A model generated the notes under the pieces. It had not been told where the DNA came from. It did not search any database and saw nothing but the letters and a program-made list of their open reading frames with translations. This document shows positions 42,601 through 52,340 of a DNA stretch of 64,000 bases, piece by piece. Position 1 is the first letter of the stretch. Every line of letters begins with the position of its first letter. The translations under genes and the position numbers were made by a program. The stretch is from Tenacibaculum discolor (GTDB taxonomy: Bacteria; Bacteroidota; Bacteroidia; Flavobacteriales; Flavobacteriaceae), in contig NZ_RCCS01000005.1 of NCBI RefSeq assembly GCF_003664185.1, positions 1 to 64,000 of the forward strand. Reading direction: 5' to 3'.

Positions 42601-43347
42601 ATGAAAGTTAAAACTATTTTAGTCTCTCAACCTAAACCGAAAACAGAAACATCGCCATATTTTGATTTGGCAGAAAAGCAAAAGGTGAAGGTTGACTTTC
42701 GATCGTTTATTCATGTCGAGGGAATTCCTGTTAAAGAGGTAAGAGCTCAAAAAGTTGATTTAAACAATTACACAGCAATAATACTTACTAGTAGAAATGC
42801 TGTTGATCATTTTTTTAGAATTGCTGAAGAAATGCGCTTTACAGTTCCTGATGATATGAAATACTTCTGTCAGTCTGAAGCTGTAGCATACTATTTACAA
42901 AAATACGTTGTATATCGTAAACGTAAAATTTATGTTGGTAGTAGAACATTTCCAGAGTTAACTAAATTAATTAAGAAACATAAAGATGAAAAGTTTTTAC
43001 TTCCTTCTTCGGATAAGTTAAAACCTTTAATCCCTGCTGAACTAGATAAGTTGGGTGTAGATTGGAAGCGAGCAGATTTATATCGTACTGTTGTAAGTGA
43101 TTTATCTGATTTAGAAGATGTTTTTTATGATATTTTAGTATTCTTTAGTCCATCAGGAATTGATAGTTTATTTAAAAACTTCCCTGATTTCAAACAAAAC
43201 AATACTCGAATAGCCGTGTTTGGTAATACCACCATCAAAGCTGTTGAAGATAGAGGTTTACGTGTAGATATTGCTGCACCAACACCTGAAACACCTTCAA
43301 TGACAATGGCTTTAGAAAAATATATTAAAGAAGCTAACAAGAAGTAG
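42601..43347 (+). CDS. hemD: Uroporphyrinogen-III synthase family protein
   Basis: A 248-residue two-lobed alpha/beta protein. YTAIILTSRNAVDHFFRIAEE near residue 62 is the family's first signature; DILVFFSPSGIDSLFKNFPD near 178 is the second, with IAVFGNTTIKAVEDRGL after it and TPETPSMTMALEKYI at the end. The enzyme closes hydroxymethylbilane to uroporphyrinogen III for heme. In Bacteroidota this paralogue is linked to DUF4271 rather than to other heme genes, so an altered function is possible. It ends before a very strong terminator. Confidence 0.8.
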   Translation: MKVKTILVSQPKPKTETSPYFDLAEKQKVKVDFRSFIHVEGIPVKEVRAQKVDLNNYTAIILTSRNAVDHFFRIAEEMRFTVPDDMKYFCQSEAVAYYLQKYVVYRKRKIYVGSRTFPELTKLIKKHKDEKFLLPSSDKLKPLIPAELDKLGVDWKRADLYRTVVSDLSDLEDVFYDILVFFSPSGIDSLFKNFPDFKQNNTRIAVFGNTTIKAVEDRGLRVDIAAPTPETPSMTMALEKYIKEANKK

Positions 43348-43367
43348 TTCGCTTGTTTTTAACACCT

Positions 43368-43402
43368 TAAACAGCCATCAAAGATACTTTGATGGCTGTT
43401 TA
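43368..43402. terminator. Terminator after hemD
   Basis: TAAACAGCCATCAAAG, loop ATA and CTTTGATGGCTGTTTA form a 16-bp perfect stem. Confidence 0.88.
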
Positions 43403-43464
43403 ATTTTATACATGTAAGTTTAATTTAATTCTACCGTCAAAGGAGTCATACTTAAATTAAACTT

Positions 43465-44457
43465 ATGATTTTTTTACTACTTTTTTTAGCTGCCTGCTTT
43501 CTTGCCTACAGTAATGGAGCTAATGATAATTTTAAAGGTGTTGCCACCCTATTTGGGTCTGGAACAACCAATTATAAAAAAGCTATCAATTGGGCTACCT
43601 TAACTACCTTTTCTGGTTCTGTAGCAGCAATTTTTTTGGCAGATGAATTGGTAAAAAACTTCTCAGGAAAGGGTTTAGTTCCAAATGATTTGATTCAAAC
43701 ACCAATATTTGCCATAGCCATCGCTATGGGAGCAGCTATCACAGTATTTTTAGCGACAAAAATAGGAATGCCTATTTCTACTACACATAGTTTAGTTGGA
43801 GCTTTATTTGGCACAGGAATTATAGCTGTAGGGAATACTTTTAATTTTAAATTACTGACTAGCACTTTTCTTTTTCCTTTAATTGTTAGTCCTTTAATAG
43901 CTACCATTTTAAGCTTAATCGTTTATCTTATTTTTAAGTTTATACGAAAACAAATTCCAAGCTTAAACAAAAATAACCCAACTTTATTTAGCTTTTCTTC
44001 TGTAAGAATCTTAAATAGTTTACATTATTTAAGTTCGGGTGTTGTTAGTTTTGCTAGAGGATTAAATGATACTCCGAAGATTGTAGGTTTGTTAATTATT
44101 GCCAATAGCATTGACTTAAAGTGGAGTATGATATTAATTGCAGTAACTATGGCTTTGGGTGGATTGTTAAACGCAAAAAATGTAGGTGAAACTATGAGTA
44201 AAAAAATTACTAAAATGAATTCTGGTCAAGGGTTTACTGCTAATATTGTTACTGGACTACTTGTAACTACTGCCAGCGTACATGGCTTACCTGTTTCCAC
44301 TACACATGTATCAGTTGGCTCTCTATTTGGTATTGGAACAGTTACCAAAAAAGCTAATTATAAAGTGATTACTAACATTTTACTATCGTGGATACTTACT
44401 TTACCTATAGCCGCTATTATAAGCGCAGGAATTTTTAAAATCTTAGAAATAATTTAA
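43465..44457 (+). CDS. PiT-family phosphate transporter, short form
   Basis: A 330-residue inner-membrane phosphate symporter. Both PiT signatures are present: YSNGANDNFKGVATLFGSG near residue 13 and FARGLNDTPKIVGLL near 198. GMPISTTHSLVGALFGTG near 108 and HGLPVSTTHVSVGSLFGIG near 275 are the duplicated STTH motifs. About nine to ten TM segments are seen, with no soluble regulator domain. It differs clearly from the 753-residue PiT in this window and lacks the 11-nt heptamers at its promoter, so it may be the constitutive copy (inference). Confidence 0.93.
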   Translation: MIFLLLFLAACFLAYSNGANDNFKGVATLFGSGTTNYKKAINWATLTTFSGSVAAIFLADELVKNFSGKGLVPNDLIQTPIFAIAIAMGAAITVFLATKIGMPISTTHSLVGALFGTGIIAVGNTFNFKLLTSTFLFPLIVSPLIATILSLIVYLIFKFIRKQIPSLNKNNPTLFSFSSVRILNSLHYLSSGVVSFARGLNDTPKIVGLLIIANSIDLKWSMILIAVTMALGGLLNAKNVGETMSKKITKMNSGQGFTANIVTGLLVTTASVHGLPVSTTHVSVGSLFGIGTVTKKANYKVITNILLSWILTLPIAAIISAGIFKILEII

Positions 44458-44495
44458 CTAATTTATATTTTGTAATTGCTACTTTTAGATTCTTT

Positions 44496-45380
44496 ATGGA
44501 TAAGTACATAGACATTATAAAAAACTCATATACTGGTTACTGGAATTACATTAAGCAGTCAGTACTTATGGAGTTAAACTGGGAGAATTACTTTTATGGT
44601 TTAATCATAATTTCTCTTGTTGTTTGGGCATTAGAAATTATATTTCCTTGGCGTAAAAACCAACCTTTATTTCGTAAAGATTTTTGGCTGGATACTTTTT
44701 ACATGTTTTTCAATTTCTTTTTATTAAATCTTATAGTCCTTATTGCTTTATCAAACACAGCAGAGCAGTTATTTAATGACATCCTTGGTCTAGTTGGTTT
44801 ATCAGTTGCTAGTTTTCAATTGTTTGATATTAATACATTTCCCTATTGGGCAAGAATTACAGTATTTTTTATCATTATTGATTTTGTACAGTGGTTCACA
44901 CATACTTTACTCCACAGATATGAATTTTTATGGAACTTTCACAAAGTACATCATTCCGTAAAACAAATGGGGTTTGCAGCACACCTTCGTTATCACTGGA
45001 TGGAACCTGTGGTATACAACTCAATGAAATACATTCCGCTAGCTATTATGGGCGGATTCACAGCACAAGATGTAGCTATTGTGCACTTTTTCAATATTAC
45101 TATTGGACACTTAAATCATGCCAATATTAATTGGGATTATGGTTGGTTAAAGTATATTTTAAATAATCCTAGAATGCATATTTGGCATCATGCTAAAGAG
45201 CTTCCACCAGAAAGAAGAATGGGTGTTAACTTTGGTATTACACTAAGTATATGGGACTACATTTTTAAAACCAACTACATTCCTTACAATGGACGTGATA
45301 TTGAGTTAGGTTTTGACGGAGATGAAAAATTCCCAAAAGACTTCATCCATCAAGAACTCTATCCTATAGGAAAGAAATAA
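44496..45380 (+). CDS. Sterol desaturase/fatty acid hydroxylase family protein
   Basis: A 294-residue di-iron membrane oxygenase. The His-box set is visible: HTLLH near 131, HKVHH near 144, HLNHAN near 206 and HIWHH near 226. Three to four TM segments precede the boxes (YFYGLIIISLVVWALEIIF, FYMFFNFFLLNLIVLIAL and others). Members hydroxylate or desaturate sterols, carotenoids or lipids using O2; in Flavobacteriia the substrate is often unknown, with membrane lipids or carotenoids the likely classes. No carotenoid genes are adjacent. Confidence 0.9.
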   Translation: MDKYIDIIKNSYTGYWNYIKQSVLMELNWENYFYGLIIISLVVWALEIIFPWRKNQPLFRKDFWLDTFYMFFNFFLLNLIVLIALSNTAEQLFNDILGLVGLSVASFQLFDINTFPYWARITVFFIIIDFVQWFTHTLLHRYEFLWNFHKVHHSVKQMGFAAHLRYHWMEPVVYNSMKYIPLAIMGGFTAQDVAIVHFFNITIGHLNHANINWDYGWLKYILNNPRMHIWHHAKELPPERRMGVNFGITLSIWDYIFKTNYIPYNGRDIELGFDGDEKFPKDFIHQELYPIGKK

Positions 45381-45470
45381 TGTTTTAAGTCTTTTTTAAC
45401 CTATTACTTCATACTTTCAACAAGCTATTTTACTACCAATTTGTATCTTTAGCTTTTTAAAAACAAACAA

Positions 45471-47564
45471 ATGAAGTACATAAAAATTCTATTCTTATTT
45501 ATTGTCGTTCAAGTTACTGCACAACAAGGTGGCATGTGGATTCCTTCGCTCTTAGAAGGAATGAACGAACAAGAAATGACCTCTTTAGGAAGTAAACTTA
45601 CCGCAAAAGACATTTATGATGTAAACAATTCTAGTTTAAAAGATGCTATTGGGCATTTTAATGGAGGTTGTACTAGTGAAGTAATTTCTCCTGAAGGATT
45701 AATTTTAACCAATCACCACTGTGGTTTCGGACAAATTCAATCACACTCATCTTTAGAGAACGATTATTTAAAAGATGGTTTTTGGGCTATGAGTAAAAAA
45801 GAAGAATTGCCTAACAAAGGTTTATATGTTGAGTTTATTGTTCGTATTGATGATGTGACTACCAAAGCTTTAAATGGAGTTAACAACGCAATGACTGAAC
45901 GTGAAAAACAATCAACCATTGATAAAAACATCAATGAAATTACTAAATCAGCAAAAAAAGAGACTTGGCAAAATATTAAGGTGAAGCCTTTTTATAAAGG
46001 AAACCAATATTTCTTATTTGTTACTGAAAAATTTGAAGATGTTCGTTTAGTTGGGGCACCACCAAGCAGTATAGGTAAGTTTGGTAGTGATACCGATAAC
46101 TGGGTTTTTCCACGTCATACAGGAGATTTTTCATTATTTAGAATTTATGCTGATAAAAACAATCGTCCTGCTAAATACAGTAAAAACAACGTTCCTTACA
46201 AGCCAAAACACTTTTTACCTGTTTCTTTAGACGGAATTGAAGAAGGTGATTTTACTATGGTTTTTGGTTTCCCAGGTCGTACTAATGAGTATTTACCAGC
46301 CGTTGCTATTAAGCATATTACACAAGAGTTTAACCCAAGTAACATTGCTATTAGAGAAGCTGCATTAAAAGAAATTGATGCACAAATGAAAGTAAGTGAC
46401 GCTGTTCGTATTAAATATGCTTCAAAACAAGCACGTATTGCAAATGCTTGGAAAAAATGGATTGGTGAAAATTTAGGAATTAAAAAGAGTAATGCTATTG
46501 CAGAGCGTCAAGCTTTTGAAGCTACATTCAAAAAAGCACTAAAAGAAAAAAAACTAGAAAATACCTACGGAAATATTCTTCCTGAGTTTGAAAAATTGTA
46601 TGCCGATTTTGCTGATATCAATATTAAAAGAAGAAATTTTATTGAAGTTTTCTTGGTTACTAATGAGTTAATGCAAATGACTTTTAGAGCGTATCAATTA
46701 GAACAAATAGCCTTAAATAAACCTGAAAAGTTTGAAGATGCAAAAACTTCATTAATCAATAGAATTAAAGGAATTCATAAAAACTTTGATGTAAATGTAG
46801 ATAAAGGTGTGTTTAAAAATGTGATGCCTTTATACAACCCTACTAATGTAGATGCTTCTATTTACGACAAAACAAGTTTTATTGATTTAGACAAAGCTTT
46901 ACAATTATTAGAAGGTGATGCTAAAAAGGTGGTTAAAAACTTAAACAAGGATGCTGCTTACCAATATGCAAAACCTATGATTGAAGAGTTTTATACTAAA
47001 ATCAATCCAGAGTTTCAGCAAAAAAATCAGCCAATTACAGCGTTACAAAAAACATACATGAAAGCATTAATGGAAGCGTTACCAAATGCGCGCTATTTTC
47101 CAGATGCTAACAGTACATTACGTGTTACTTATGGTCAAGTTCGTGGTTATTCACCAAGAGATGCCGTATACTATAATCCAGTAAGTTATTTAGACGGTGT
47201 TATTGAAAAGTATGTTCCTGGTGATTATGAATTCGATGTTCCTCAAAAGTTGCGTGATTTATACTACGCTAAAGACTTTGGACAATACACTGATAAAAAC
47301 GGGAAAGTGCCTGTTTGCTTCTTAGGAACTAACCATACCACAGGTGGTAACTCAGGAAGTCCTGCAATTGATGCTCACGGAAACTTGATTGGTTTAAACT
47401 TTGACCGTGTTTGGGAAGGAACGATGAGTGACATGAATTACGATCCAGAAATTTGTAGAAATATTATGGTAGATGTTCGTTATGTATTATTTATTGTTGA
47501 TAAATACGCAGGAGCAAAGCATTTAATTGAAGAAATGAAGTTAGTGCACCCAAAGAAAAAATAA
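45471..47564 (+). CDS. S46 family peptidase, DPP11-type (Asp/Glu-specific)
   Basis: A 697-residue exported dipeptidyl-peptidase. The signal peptide ends near VTAQQ. The chymotrypsin-like triad His lies in LTNHHCGF (second His, residue 83). The catalytic Ser is S628 in GGNSGSPA. An Arg lies exactly 18 residues after that Ser (R646, NFDRVWE). In the family this position is Gly in DPP7 and Arg in DPP11, so preference for acidic P1 residues is predicted. The enzyme removes dipeptides in the periplasm to feed amino-acid catabolism. The mid-protein helical cap (about 290-560) is of normal size. Confidence 0.92.
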   Translation: MKYIKILFLFIVVQVTAQQGGMWIPSLLEGMNEQEMTSLGSKLTAKDIYDVNNSSLKDAIGHFNGGCTSEVISPEGLILTNHHCGFGQIQSHSSLENDYLKDGFWAMSKKEELPNKGLYVEFIVRIDDVTTKALNGVNNAMTEREKQSTIDKNINEITKSAKKETWQNIKVKPFYKGNQYFLFVTEKFEDVRLVGAPPSSIGKFGSDTDNWVFPRHTGDFSLFRIYADKNNRPAKYSKNNVPYKPKHFLPVSLDGIEEGDFTMVFGFPGRTNEYLPAVAIKHITQEFNPSNIAIREAALKEIDAQMKVSDAVRIKYASKQARIANAWKKWIGENLGIKKSNAIAERQAFEATFKKALKEKKLENTYGNILPEFEKLYADFADINIKRRNFIEVFLVTNELMQMTFRAYQLEQIALNKPEKFEDAKTSLINRIKGIHKNFDVNVDKGVFKNVMPLYNPTNVDASIYDKTSFIDLDKALQLLEGDAKKVVKNLNKDAAYQYAKPMIEEFYTKINPEFQQKNQPITALQKTYMKALMEALPNARYFPDANSTLRVTYGQVRGYSPRDAVYYNPVSYLDGVIEKYVPGDYEFDVPQKLRDLYYAKDFGQYTDKNGKVPVCFLGTNHTTGGNSGSPAIDAHGNLIGLNFDRVWEGTMSDMNYDPEICRNIMVDVRYVLFIVDKYAGAKHLIEEMKLVHPKKK

Positions 47565-47589
47565 AACATTTTTCTACATAAGAATAATT

Positions 47590-47626
47590 TAAAAAGCGAG
47601 GTTTGTATTTTACAACCTCGTTTTTT
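47590..47626. terminator. Terminator between the S46 peptidase and Omp85 genes
   Basis: AAAAAGCGAGGTT, 10-nt loop and AACCTCGTTTTTT form a stem with A/T runs, usable on both strands. Confidence 0.8.
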
Positions 47627-47676
47627 ATACAAATAAACAAACCTTGGAGATTGGACTCTTGGCTATCGCCCTGCGA

Positions 47677-48975
47677 TTAGAAATATTGACCTATCCCAAA
47701 TACAAATCCTTTTGATGCATTCTTTGTAAGTCCATGTCCATAATCAATTCTAAAAACTGCATTGAATATTTTTTTATTAATAAAACGCAAACCAATACCA
47801 GAATACATTCTAATATTATCACTATTTACAAAATCGCTTAACGCTCCTCCAGGCTTTCGCCAAGTTCCAACATCAGTAAAGACATTCCCTTGCAAAACAA
47901 ACCATTTTTTTTCATACAAAGTATAGCGATACTCTGTATTTAAAACAATGCTTCCTGTACCTCTATCAACTAAAATACCAACGCCTCTTAAATTCAAATT
48001 ATTATCTAAAGCGAATGGAGCAAATGGAGTATCATCATTAGATGACAAACCAACTCGTAATCTATTTGCCCAATTTCCTTTATTACCTAGTCTTTTAAAG
48101 TAAAATAAGTCATTCCAAAAAATTAAAAAGTCATTTTGATATTTATTCTCCGATGTTACATATTGTCCATGAAACTCATTTTTAACCCCGTTGATGTATT
48201 GATAATTATAATCTAAATTATCAAAAGTGTAAATTAGCTTTAATAACTTTTTATCAACATTAAGCTCAGTCGGAACCTCTGATGAAATGCTTCCGTTTAA
48301 ATAGTTATACTTTTCTTTAAAAAAGTTAACTCCAAACTGTAACTGATTTTTAAAATCGTGTTGATATAAAGCTAAAGCCTCGTAAGAGATATTCTGATAC
48401 TTATAATTAGCTGATTCATTCTCAAAATACAATGGCTCTTCACTTGTCCAGTTTTGATGATTTAATGCTAGCCCCCATTTTACTGAAAACAACGTAGGAG
48501 CTCTAAAATTAACTCCGTAAGAATCAAATCCGTTATATTGATAAAATCCACCTAAAACAATATTCCTTCCTAAAAAATTATACTCACCAACTCCAATTCT
48601 GTAAGCCAGCTTTTGGTTAATTGTCTTGTGAAAGTTGATTTCAGGAATTATTGTAAAGTTCTCTTCTACCGTTACAACAACATTACATTTACTATCAGAA
48701 CATGATGCTTTAAAATATGCGTTAGAAATTGCTGGTAAGCGCTTTAAGCGAGTCATATCATTCTTCAGTACAATTGAATCAAGTACATTATTTTCTTTTG
48801 AACTCAATATCCTCCTTAAAACATGTTTTTTAGTTTTTTTGGTTCCTAAAAAAGTGATTTTTTCTATTCTTCTTTCTTGTGAATAGCTGTTTACAGACAA
48901 CCAAAACACTGCAAAAATTATTGTTTTTAGAAGAAATAAGTGTTGTTTATCATACTTCTTACCTACTACTTTCAT
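47677..48975 (-). CDS. One-POTRA Omp85/BamA-like outer-membrane protein
   Basis: A 432-residue protein. The signal peptide ends near SVNSYSQ. A single POTRA-like domain (about 37-108, IEKITFLGTKKTKKHVLRRIL to VVVTVEENF) precedes a 16-strand-type barrel with Omp85 features: FLGRNIVLGGFYQY, LNLRGVGILV, GNVFTDVGTWRKPGG, YSGIGLRFI, and a final aromatic, IGQYF. It has far fewer POTRA domains than BamA (five), so a specialised insertase or translocator is likely, possibly a surface-lipoprotein or patatin-like exporter. It overlaps the GH113-like gene by 17 bp. Confidence 0.85.
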   Translation of the reverse strand: MKVVGKKYDKQHLFLLKTIIFAVFWLSVNSYSQERRIEKITFLGTKKTKKHVLRRILSSKENNVLDSIVLKNDMTRLKRLPAISNAYFKASCSDSKCNVVVTVEENFTIIPEINFHKTINQKLAYRIGVGEYNFLGRNIVLGGFYQYNGFDSYGVNFRAPTLFSVKWGLALNHQNWTSEEPLYFENESANYKYQNISYEALALYQHDFKNQLQFGVNFFKEKYNYLNGSISSEVPTELNVDKKLLKLIYTFDNLDYNYQYINGVKNEFHGQYVTSENKYQNDFLIFWNDLFYFKRLGNKGNWANRLRVGLSSNDDTPFAPFALDNNLNLRGVGILVDRGTGSIVLNTEYRYTLYEKKWFVLQGNVFTDVGTWRKPGGALSDFVNSDNIRMYSGIGLRFINKKIFNAVFRIDYGHGLTKNASKGFVFGIGQYF

Positions 48976-49966
48976 ACATCTTTTTTATAGTCAATTCCGC
49001 TGGTTTGTTTTGTGGTGTAAACCGATTGTTATCTTGACCTCCTACTTCTTTATGATTATGAAACCATTTCCAAACAAAACCACCTGCAAACCAATCTTCT
49101 TTCCAAAACTGATTATACAGAGCTTGTAATGCTTTTTGTTGATTTTCTAAATTTACATCTCCTTCAATTCTTCCTGAGTTCCATGGTTCTTTCCCTGTAA
49201 AATTTACACTTCTATACCCGTACTCAGTAAATAAAACAGGTTTATTAAACTTACTTTGAACCTGAATAACTTCATTCTTGTGCGGTTGCCATCCTCTTTC
49301 TAAATCATCTATACATGGAGATTTCTGATCACTTAATGGAAAGTAAGCATCAATCCCTACAAAATCTAAATCTTTCCAAAAACTTACTCGCTTAAACTCA
49401 TCCCAGTTTGCCGCATAAGTCAATTTCCCTGAATATACTTTTCTGATTTTTTTTATGAGTTTTTGCCAATACTGAGGTCGGTTTTTCACAAACTGCTCCA
49501 ATTCTGTACCAATACAAAAAATTTCTGCATTTATTTCTTCAGCCACTTCTGCAAAAACAAGAATAAAATTCTCATAAGACTCCTCTAACTCCTTCCATTT
49601 AGCTTCAGAATTCATTTTTATAGCTCCTGTATAAACACCATTCCAAACCCAAATTTGTGGTTTCAACATAATCTTTATCTTACTTCGTTGAAACTCTCTA
49701 GCATATTGTTTTACGCCTTCTTTTGTTTCTCCAAACCATTGATTTTTGGAATTGTAAATTACTTTAGGAGATGATAAATTTTTAACAAAACCAAAAGGCA
49801 TTAGTGTAACATAATTTGCTGACACCTTTTTTACATCATCAATATGTTGGTTTGTTATTTCTTTTGAAGAAGCAACAAAACTAATTCCGTTTATCTTTTT
49901 TGACTGACTCGTGCAAGAGCTACAAAAAAGGATTAAACTTAATAAAAAGAGTTTTAGAGTGTTCAT
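48959..49966 (-). CDS. GH113-like glycoside hydrolase lipoprotein
   Basis: A 335-residue TIM-barrel lipoprotein (lipobox LILFCSSC). Clan GH-A catalytic residues are suggested by GTELEQF (E155, acid/base after strand 4) and LFTEYGYRS (E248, nucleophile after strand 7). KPQIWVWNG, DFVGIDAYFP and AGGFVWKWF also fit GH113 beta-mannanase-like proteins. It may trim an envelope glycan rather than a dietary polysaccharide, because no SusC/SusD genes are near. It sits between a barrel gene and an Omp85 gene in one operon. Confidence 0.83.
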   Translation of the reverse strand: MNTLKLFLLSLILFCSSCTSQSKKINGISFVASSKEITNQHIDDVKKVSANYVTLMPFGFVKNLSSPKVIYNSKNQWFGETKEGVKQYAREFQRSKIKIMLKPQIWVWNGVYTGAIKMNSEAKWKELEESYENFILVFAEVAEEINAEIFCIGTELEQFVKNRPQYWQKLIKKIRKVYSGKLTYAANWDEFKRVSFWKDLDFVGIDAYFPLSDQKSPCIDDLERGWQPHKNEVIQVQSKFNKPVLFTEYGYRSVNFTGKEPWNSGRIEGDVNLENQQKALQALYNQFWKEDWFAGGFVWKWFHNHKEVGGQDNNRFTPQNKPAELTIKKMYESSR

Positions 49967-49987
49967 TACCCCTCTAATTTACTGTTT

Positions 49988-50857
49988 TTAAAATAATGCT
50001 CGGATTCCTAAATTAAAACTTTGTCCTAAGCCATTGTTTGTTCCTCTAACAAAATTACTATACAATACTTCTAAGTTTAAAGTCTTGGTAATTTGATATT
50101 TTCCACCTAAACCTAAAGCTGTATAATCTTGTGTAAAATCTCCAAACCTTTGTGAATGCTGTGTAAAAGCCAAAACTGTAGACTTTTCATTTGGAAAATA
50201 ACTAAAGAAGATTCCTGGAGCTAATAAAAAAGTATTGTTGGCAAAACTATCCTCATCCCCAAAATTATACTCTGTATTTAACTCTGTAAACAACTGCCAT
50301 TTTCCATTAGAAAAAGTATAATCATAAAAGAATCGATTTTGAAAAGTCCAAGCTGTTTGATCCAAAAACACACCATTTTCTGTTTCATTGCTAACTAAAG
50401 GAATATGTACTGCTGATTGAACTGAAAAATTTCCTACATTTTTTAATGGTTGGAACTTAATAGCTGGTGCAAATGATGTAATTCCTTTTCTCTCTGTATT
50501 TGGATTATCTTTTAGACTAAATACTGATAATGCTTGGCGATCGCCAATTGTATTAGAACGAAACTCAATGATTGCTCCTATATTAATACGGTTGTTTTCT
50601 GAAATTCCTGTAAAAGCTTCTAATGTTGAAGTAAAGTAGTTTTCTCTTAGCTTTGATTTACTTTTACCATCGGCATCAGCAAATTTTGTTTCTGTATACA
50701 AGTTATTAAACCACTTAATATCCCATTGTCCATTGTTTAAAAGTTTAGATGGTGTATACGTTTGAATGTTTGATTTTTCTACTTTATCTTCTTGAGCATT
50801 TGAAATTTGTACTACCAAAAAGAATAAAATTGAAAAGCTTATTAATTGTCGTTTCAT
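49988..50857 (-). CDS. Outer-membrane beta-barrel protein, unknown family
   Basis: A 289-residue protein with signal peptide (FSILFFLVVQISNAQ). The mature part alternates hydrophobic and polar residues in strands (YFTSTLEAFTGIS, INIGAIIEFRSN, WQLFTELNTEYNFG, LNLEVLYSNFVRG) and ends in an aromatic, RALF. I do not recognise a named family. It is first in a three-gene operon with the GH113-like and Omp85-like genes (21-bp gap, then 17-bp overlap), which suggests a shared envelope task. Confidence 0.75.
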   Translation of the reverse strand: MKRQLISFSILFFLVVQISNAQEDKVEKSNIQTYTPSKLLNNGQWDIKWFNNLYTETKFADADGKSKSKLRENYFTSTLEAFTGISENNRINIGAIIEFRSNTIGDRQALSVFSLKDNPNTERKGITSFAPAIKFQPLKNVGNFSVQSAVHIPLVSNETENGVFLDQTAWTFQNRFFYDYTFSNGKWQLFTELNTEYNFGDEDSFANNTFLLAPGIFFSYFPNEKSTVLAFTQHSQRFGDFTQDYTALGLGGKYQITKTLNLEVLYSNFVRGTNNGLGQSFNLGIRALF

Positions 50858-50995
50858 ATGATAAATTTTATATAAATCATAGGTCGCCTTAAAAAAACTC
50901 CACTTACAAAACCTATTTATTTAAAATCATTCTAAATTTAATTCCTTTATTAAGTTCTTAACTTTAGCAACGACCTAAACTGCAAATCAACATTT

Positions 50996-52339
50996 ATGGA
51001 GCACGTTGTTATTATTGGTAATGGAATTTCTGGGGTTACAGCCGCAAGGCATATCAGAAAATTATCAGATAAAAAAATCACCATTATTTCTTCTGAAACT
51101 GATGAGTTCTTTTCAAGAACCGCTTTAATGTATGTGTACATGGGACACATGAAATTTGAACATACACAACCTTATGAATCTTGGTTTTGGAAAAAAAACA
51201 ATATTGATCTCAAAAAAGGTTTTATTTCAAAAATACATTCATCAAAAGAAGAAGTAGAGTTTAGTACTGGGGAGAAATTGTCTTACGATAAATTAATTAT
51301 TGCCACCGGTTCAAAACCTAACAAATTTGGCTGGCCTGGTCAAGATTTAAAAGGTGTTATGGGAATGTATCATAAACAAGATTTAGAGGCTCTTGAAAAA
51401 TACGCCCCAAATAATGATGTGTGTAAAAGAGCTGTAATTGTTGGTGGAGGTTTAATTGGTATTGAACTTGCCGAAATGCTTCATAGCAGAAATATTCCTG
51501 TTACCTTTCTAGTTCGTGAAGATAGTTTCTGGGATAAAGTATTGCCTTTGGAAGAATCTGCCATGATAAATCGTGAAATTACAGAAAATCATATCGATTT
51601 ACGATTAGGCGTAAACTTGAAGGAGATAAAATCAGATAAAAACGGACAAGTTACATCTGTAATTATTGAAGAAACCGGTGAAGAAATACCTTGTAATGTT
51701 GTTGGTTTGACTGCTGGTGTTTCTCCTAATATTAACTTTTTAAAAGATTCTGAAATTGAACTTGGCAGAGGTGTTAAAGTCAATCGCTTTTTAGAAACCA
51801 ACATCAAAGATGTGTATGCTATAGGTGATTGTGCTGAACAACATGAAGCGATTGGTTTACGTCGTCCTATTGAAGCTGTTTGGTACACTGGTAGAATGAT
51901 GGGTGAAACTGTTGCGCAAACTATTTGTGGTAACCGAATTCAATATAAACCAGGACACTGGTTTAACTCAGCAAAATTTATTGATATTGAATACCAAACC
52001 TATGGTTGGGTATGGCCACAACCTAAAGAAAATGAAGCGCATTTTTTCTGGGAACATGAGAGTGGTAAAAAATGTATTCGAATTAACTATGATAAAAACA
52101 CGCAAAAATTTCTTGGTATAAATACATTAGGTATACGTATGCGTCATGAATTTTTTGACAAGGCTTTGAATGAAAAGCAATCTGTAAACTATGTTTTAGA
52201 GCATTTAGCAGATGCCAACTTCGACCCTGAATTTTACAAACTTCATGAGTCAGAAATTGTGGCAAAATTCAACAAAGAAAACAACACCAATATTCAATTA
52301 AAAAAGAAAAGCTGGAAAAGAATTTTCAGTAGAGTTTAA
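50996..52339 (+). CDS. FAD-dependent pyridine-nucleotide-type oxidoreductase
   Basis: A 447-residue flavoprotein of the NADH-dependent reductase superfamily. The FAD-binding GNGISGVTAARHIRK lies at residues about 8-22. IIATGSKPNKFGWPG near 100 and the NAD(P)-binding VGGGLIGIELAEML near 147-160 follow. VYAIGDCAEQ near 277 closes the FAD site. The C-terminal region (about 335-447) is long and family-specific (WFNSAKFIDIEYQTYGWVW). It lies 1 bp before a membrane Fe-S protein, so it probably passes electrons from NAD(P)H to that partner. It is the first gene of a six-gene operon. Confidence 0.88.
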   Translation: MEHVVIIGNGISGVTAARHIRKLSDKKITIISSETDEFFSRTALMYVYMGHMKFEHTQPYESWFWKKNNIDLKKGFISKIHSSKEEVEFSTGEKLSYDKLIIATGSKPNKFGWPGQDLKGVMGMYHKQDLEALEKYAPNNDVCKRAVIVGGGLIGIELAEMLHSRNIPVTFLVREDSFWDKVLPLEESAMINREITENHIDLRLGVNLKEIKSDKNGQVTSVIIEETGEEIPCNVVGLTAGVSPNINFLKDSEIELGRGVKVNRFLETNIKDVYAIGDCAEQHEAIGLRRPIEAVWYTGRMMGETVAQTICGNRIQYKPGHWFNSAKFIDIEYQTYGWVWPQPKENEAHFFWEHESGKKCIRINYDKNTQKFLGINTLGIRMRHEFFDKALNEKQSVNYVLEHLADANFDPEFYKLHESEIVAKFNKENNTNIQLKKKSWKRIFSRV

Positions 52340-52340
52340 G

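Noticed and set aside
47677..48975. The essential BamA itself
   Set aside because: Only one POTRA-like domain and 432 residues; BamA has five POTRA domains and about 800 or more residues.
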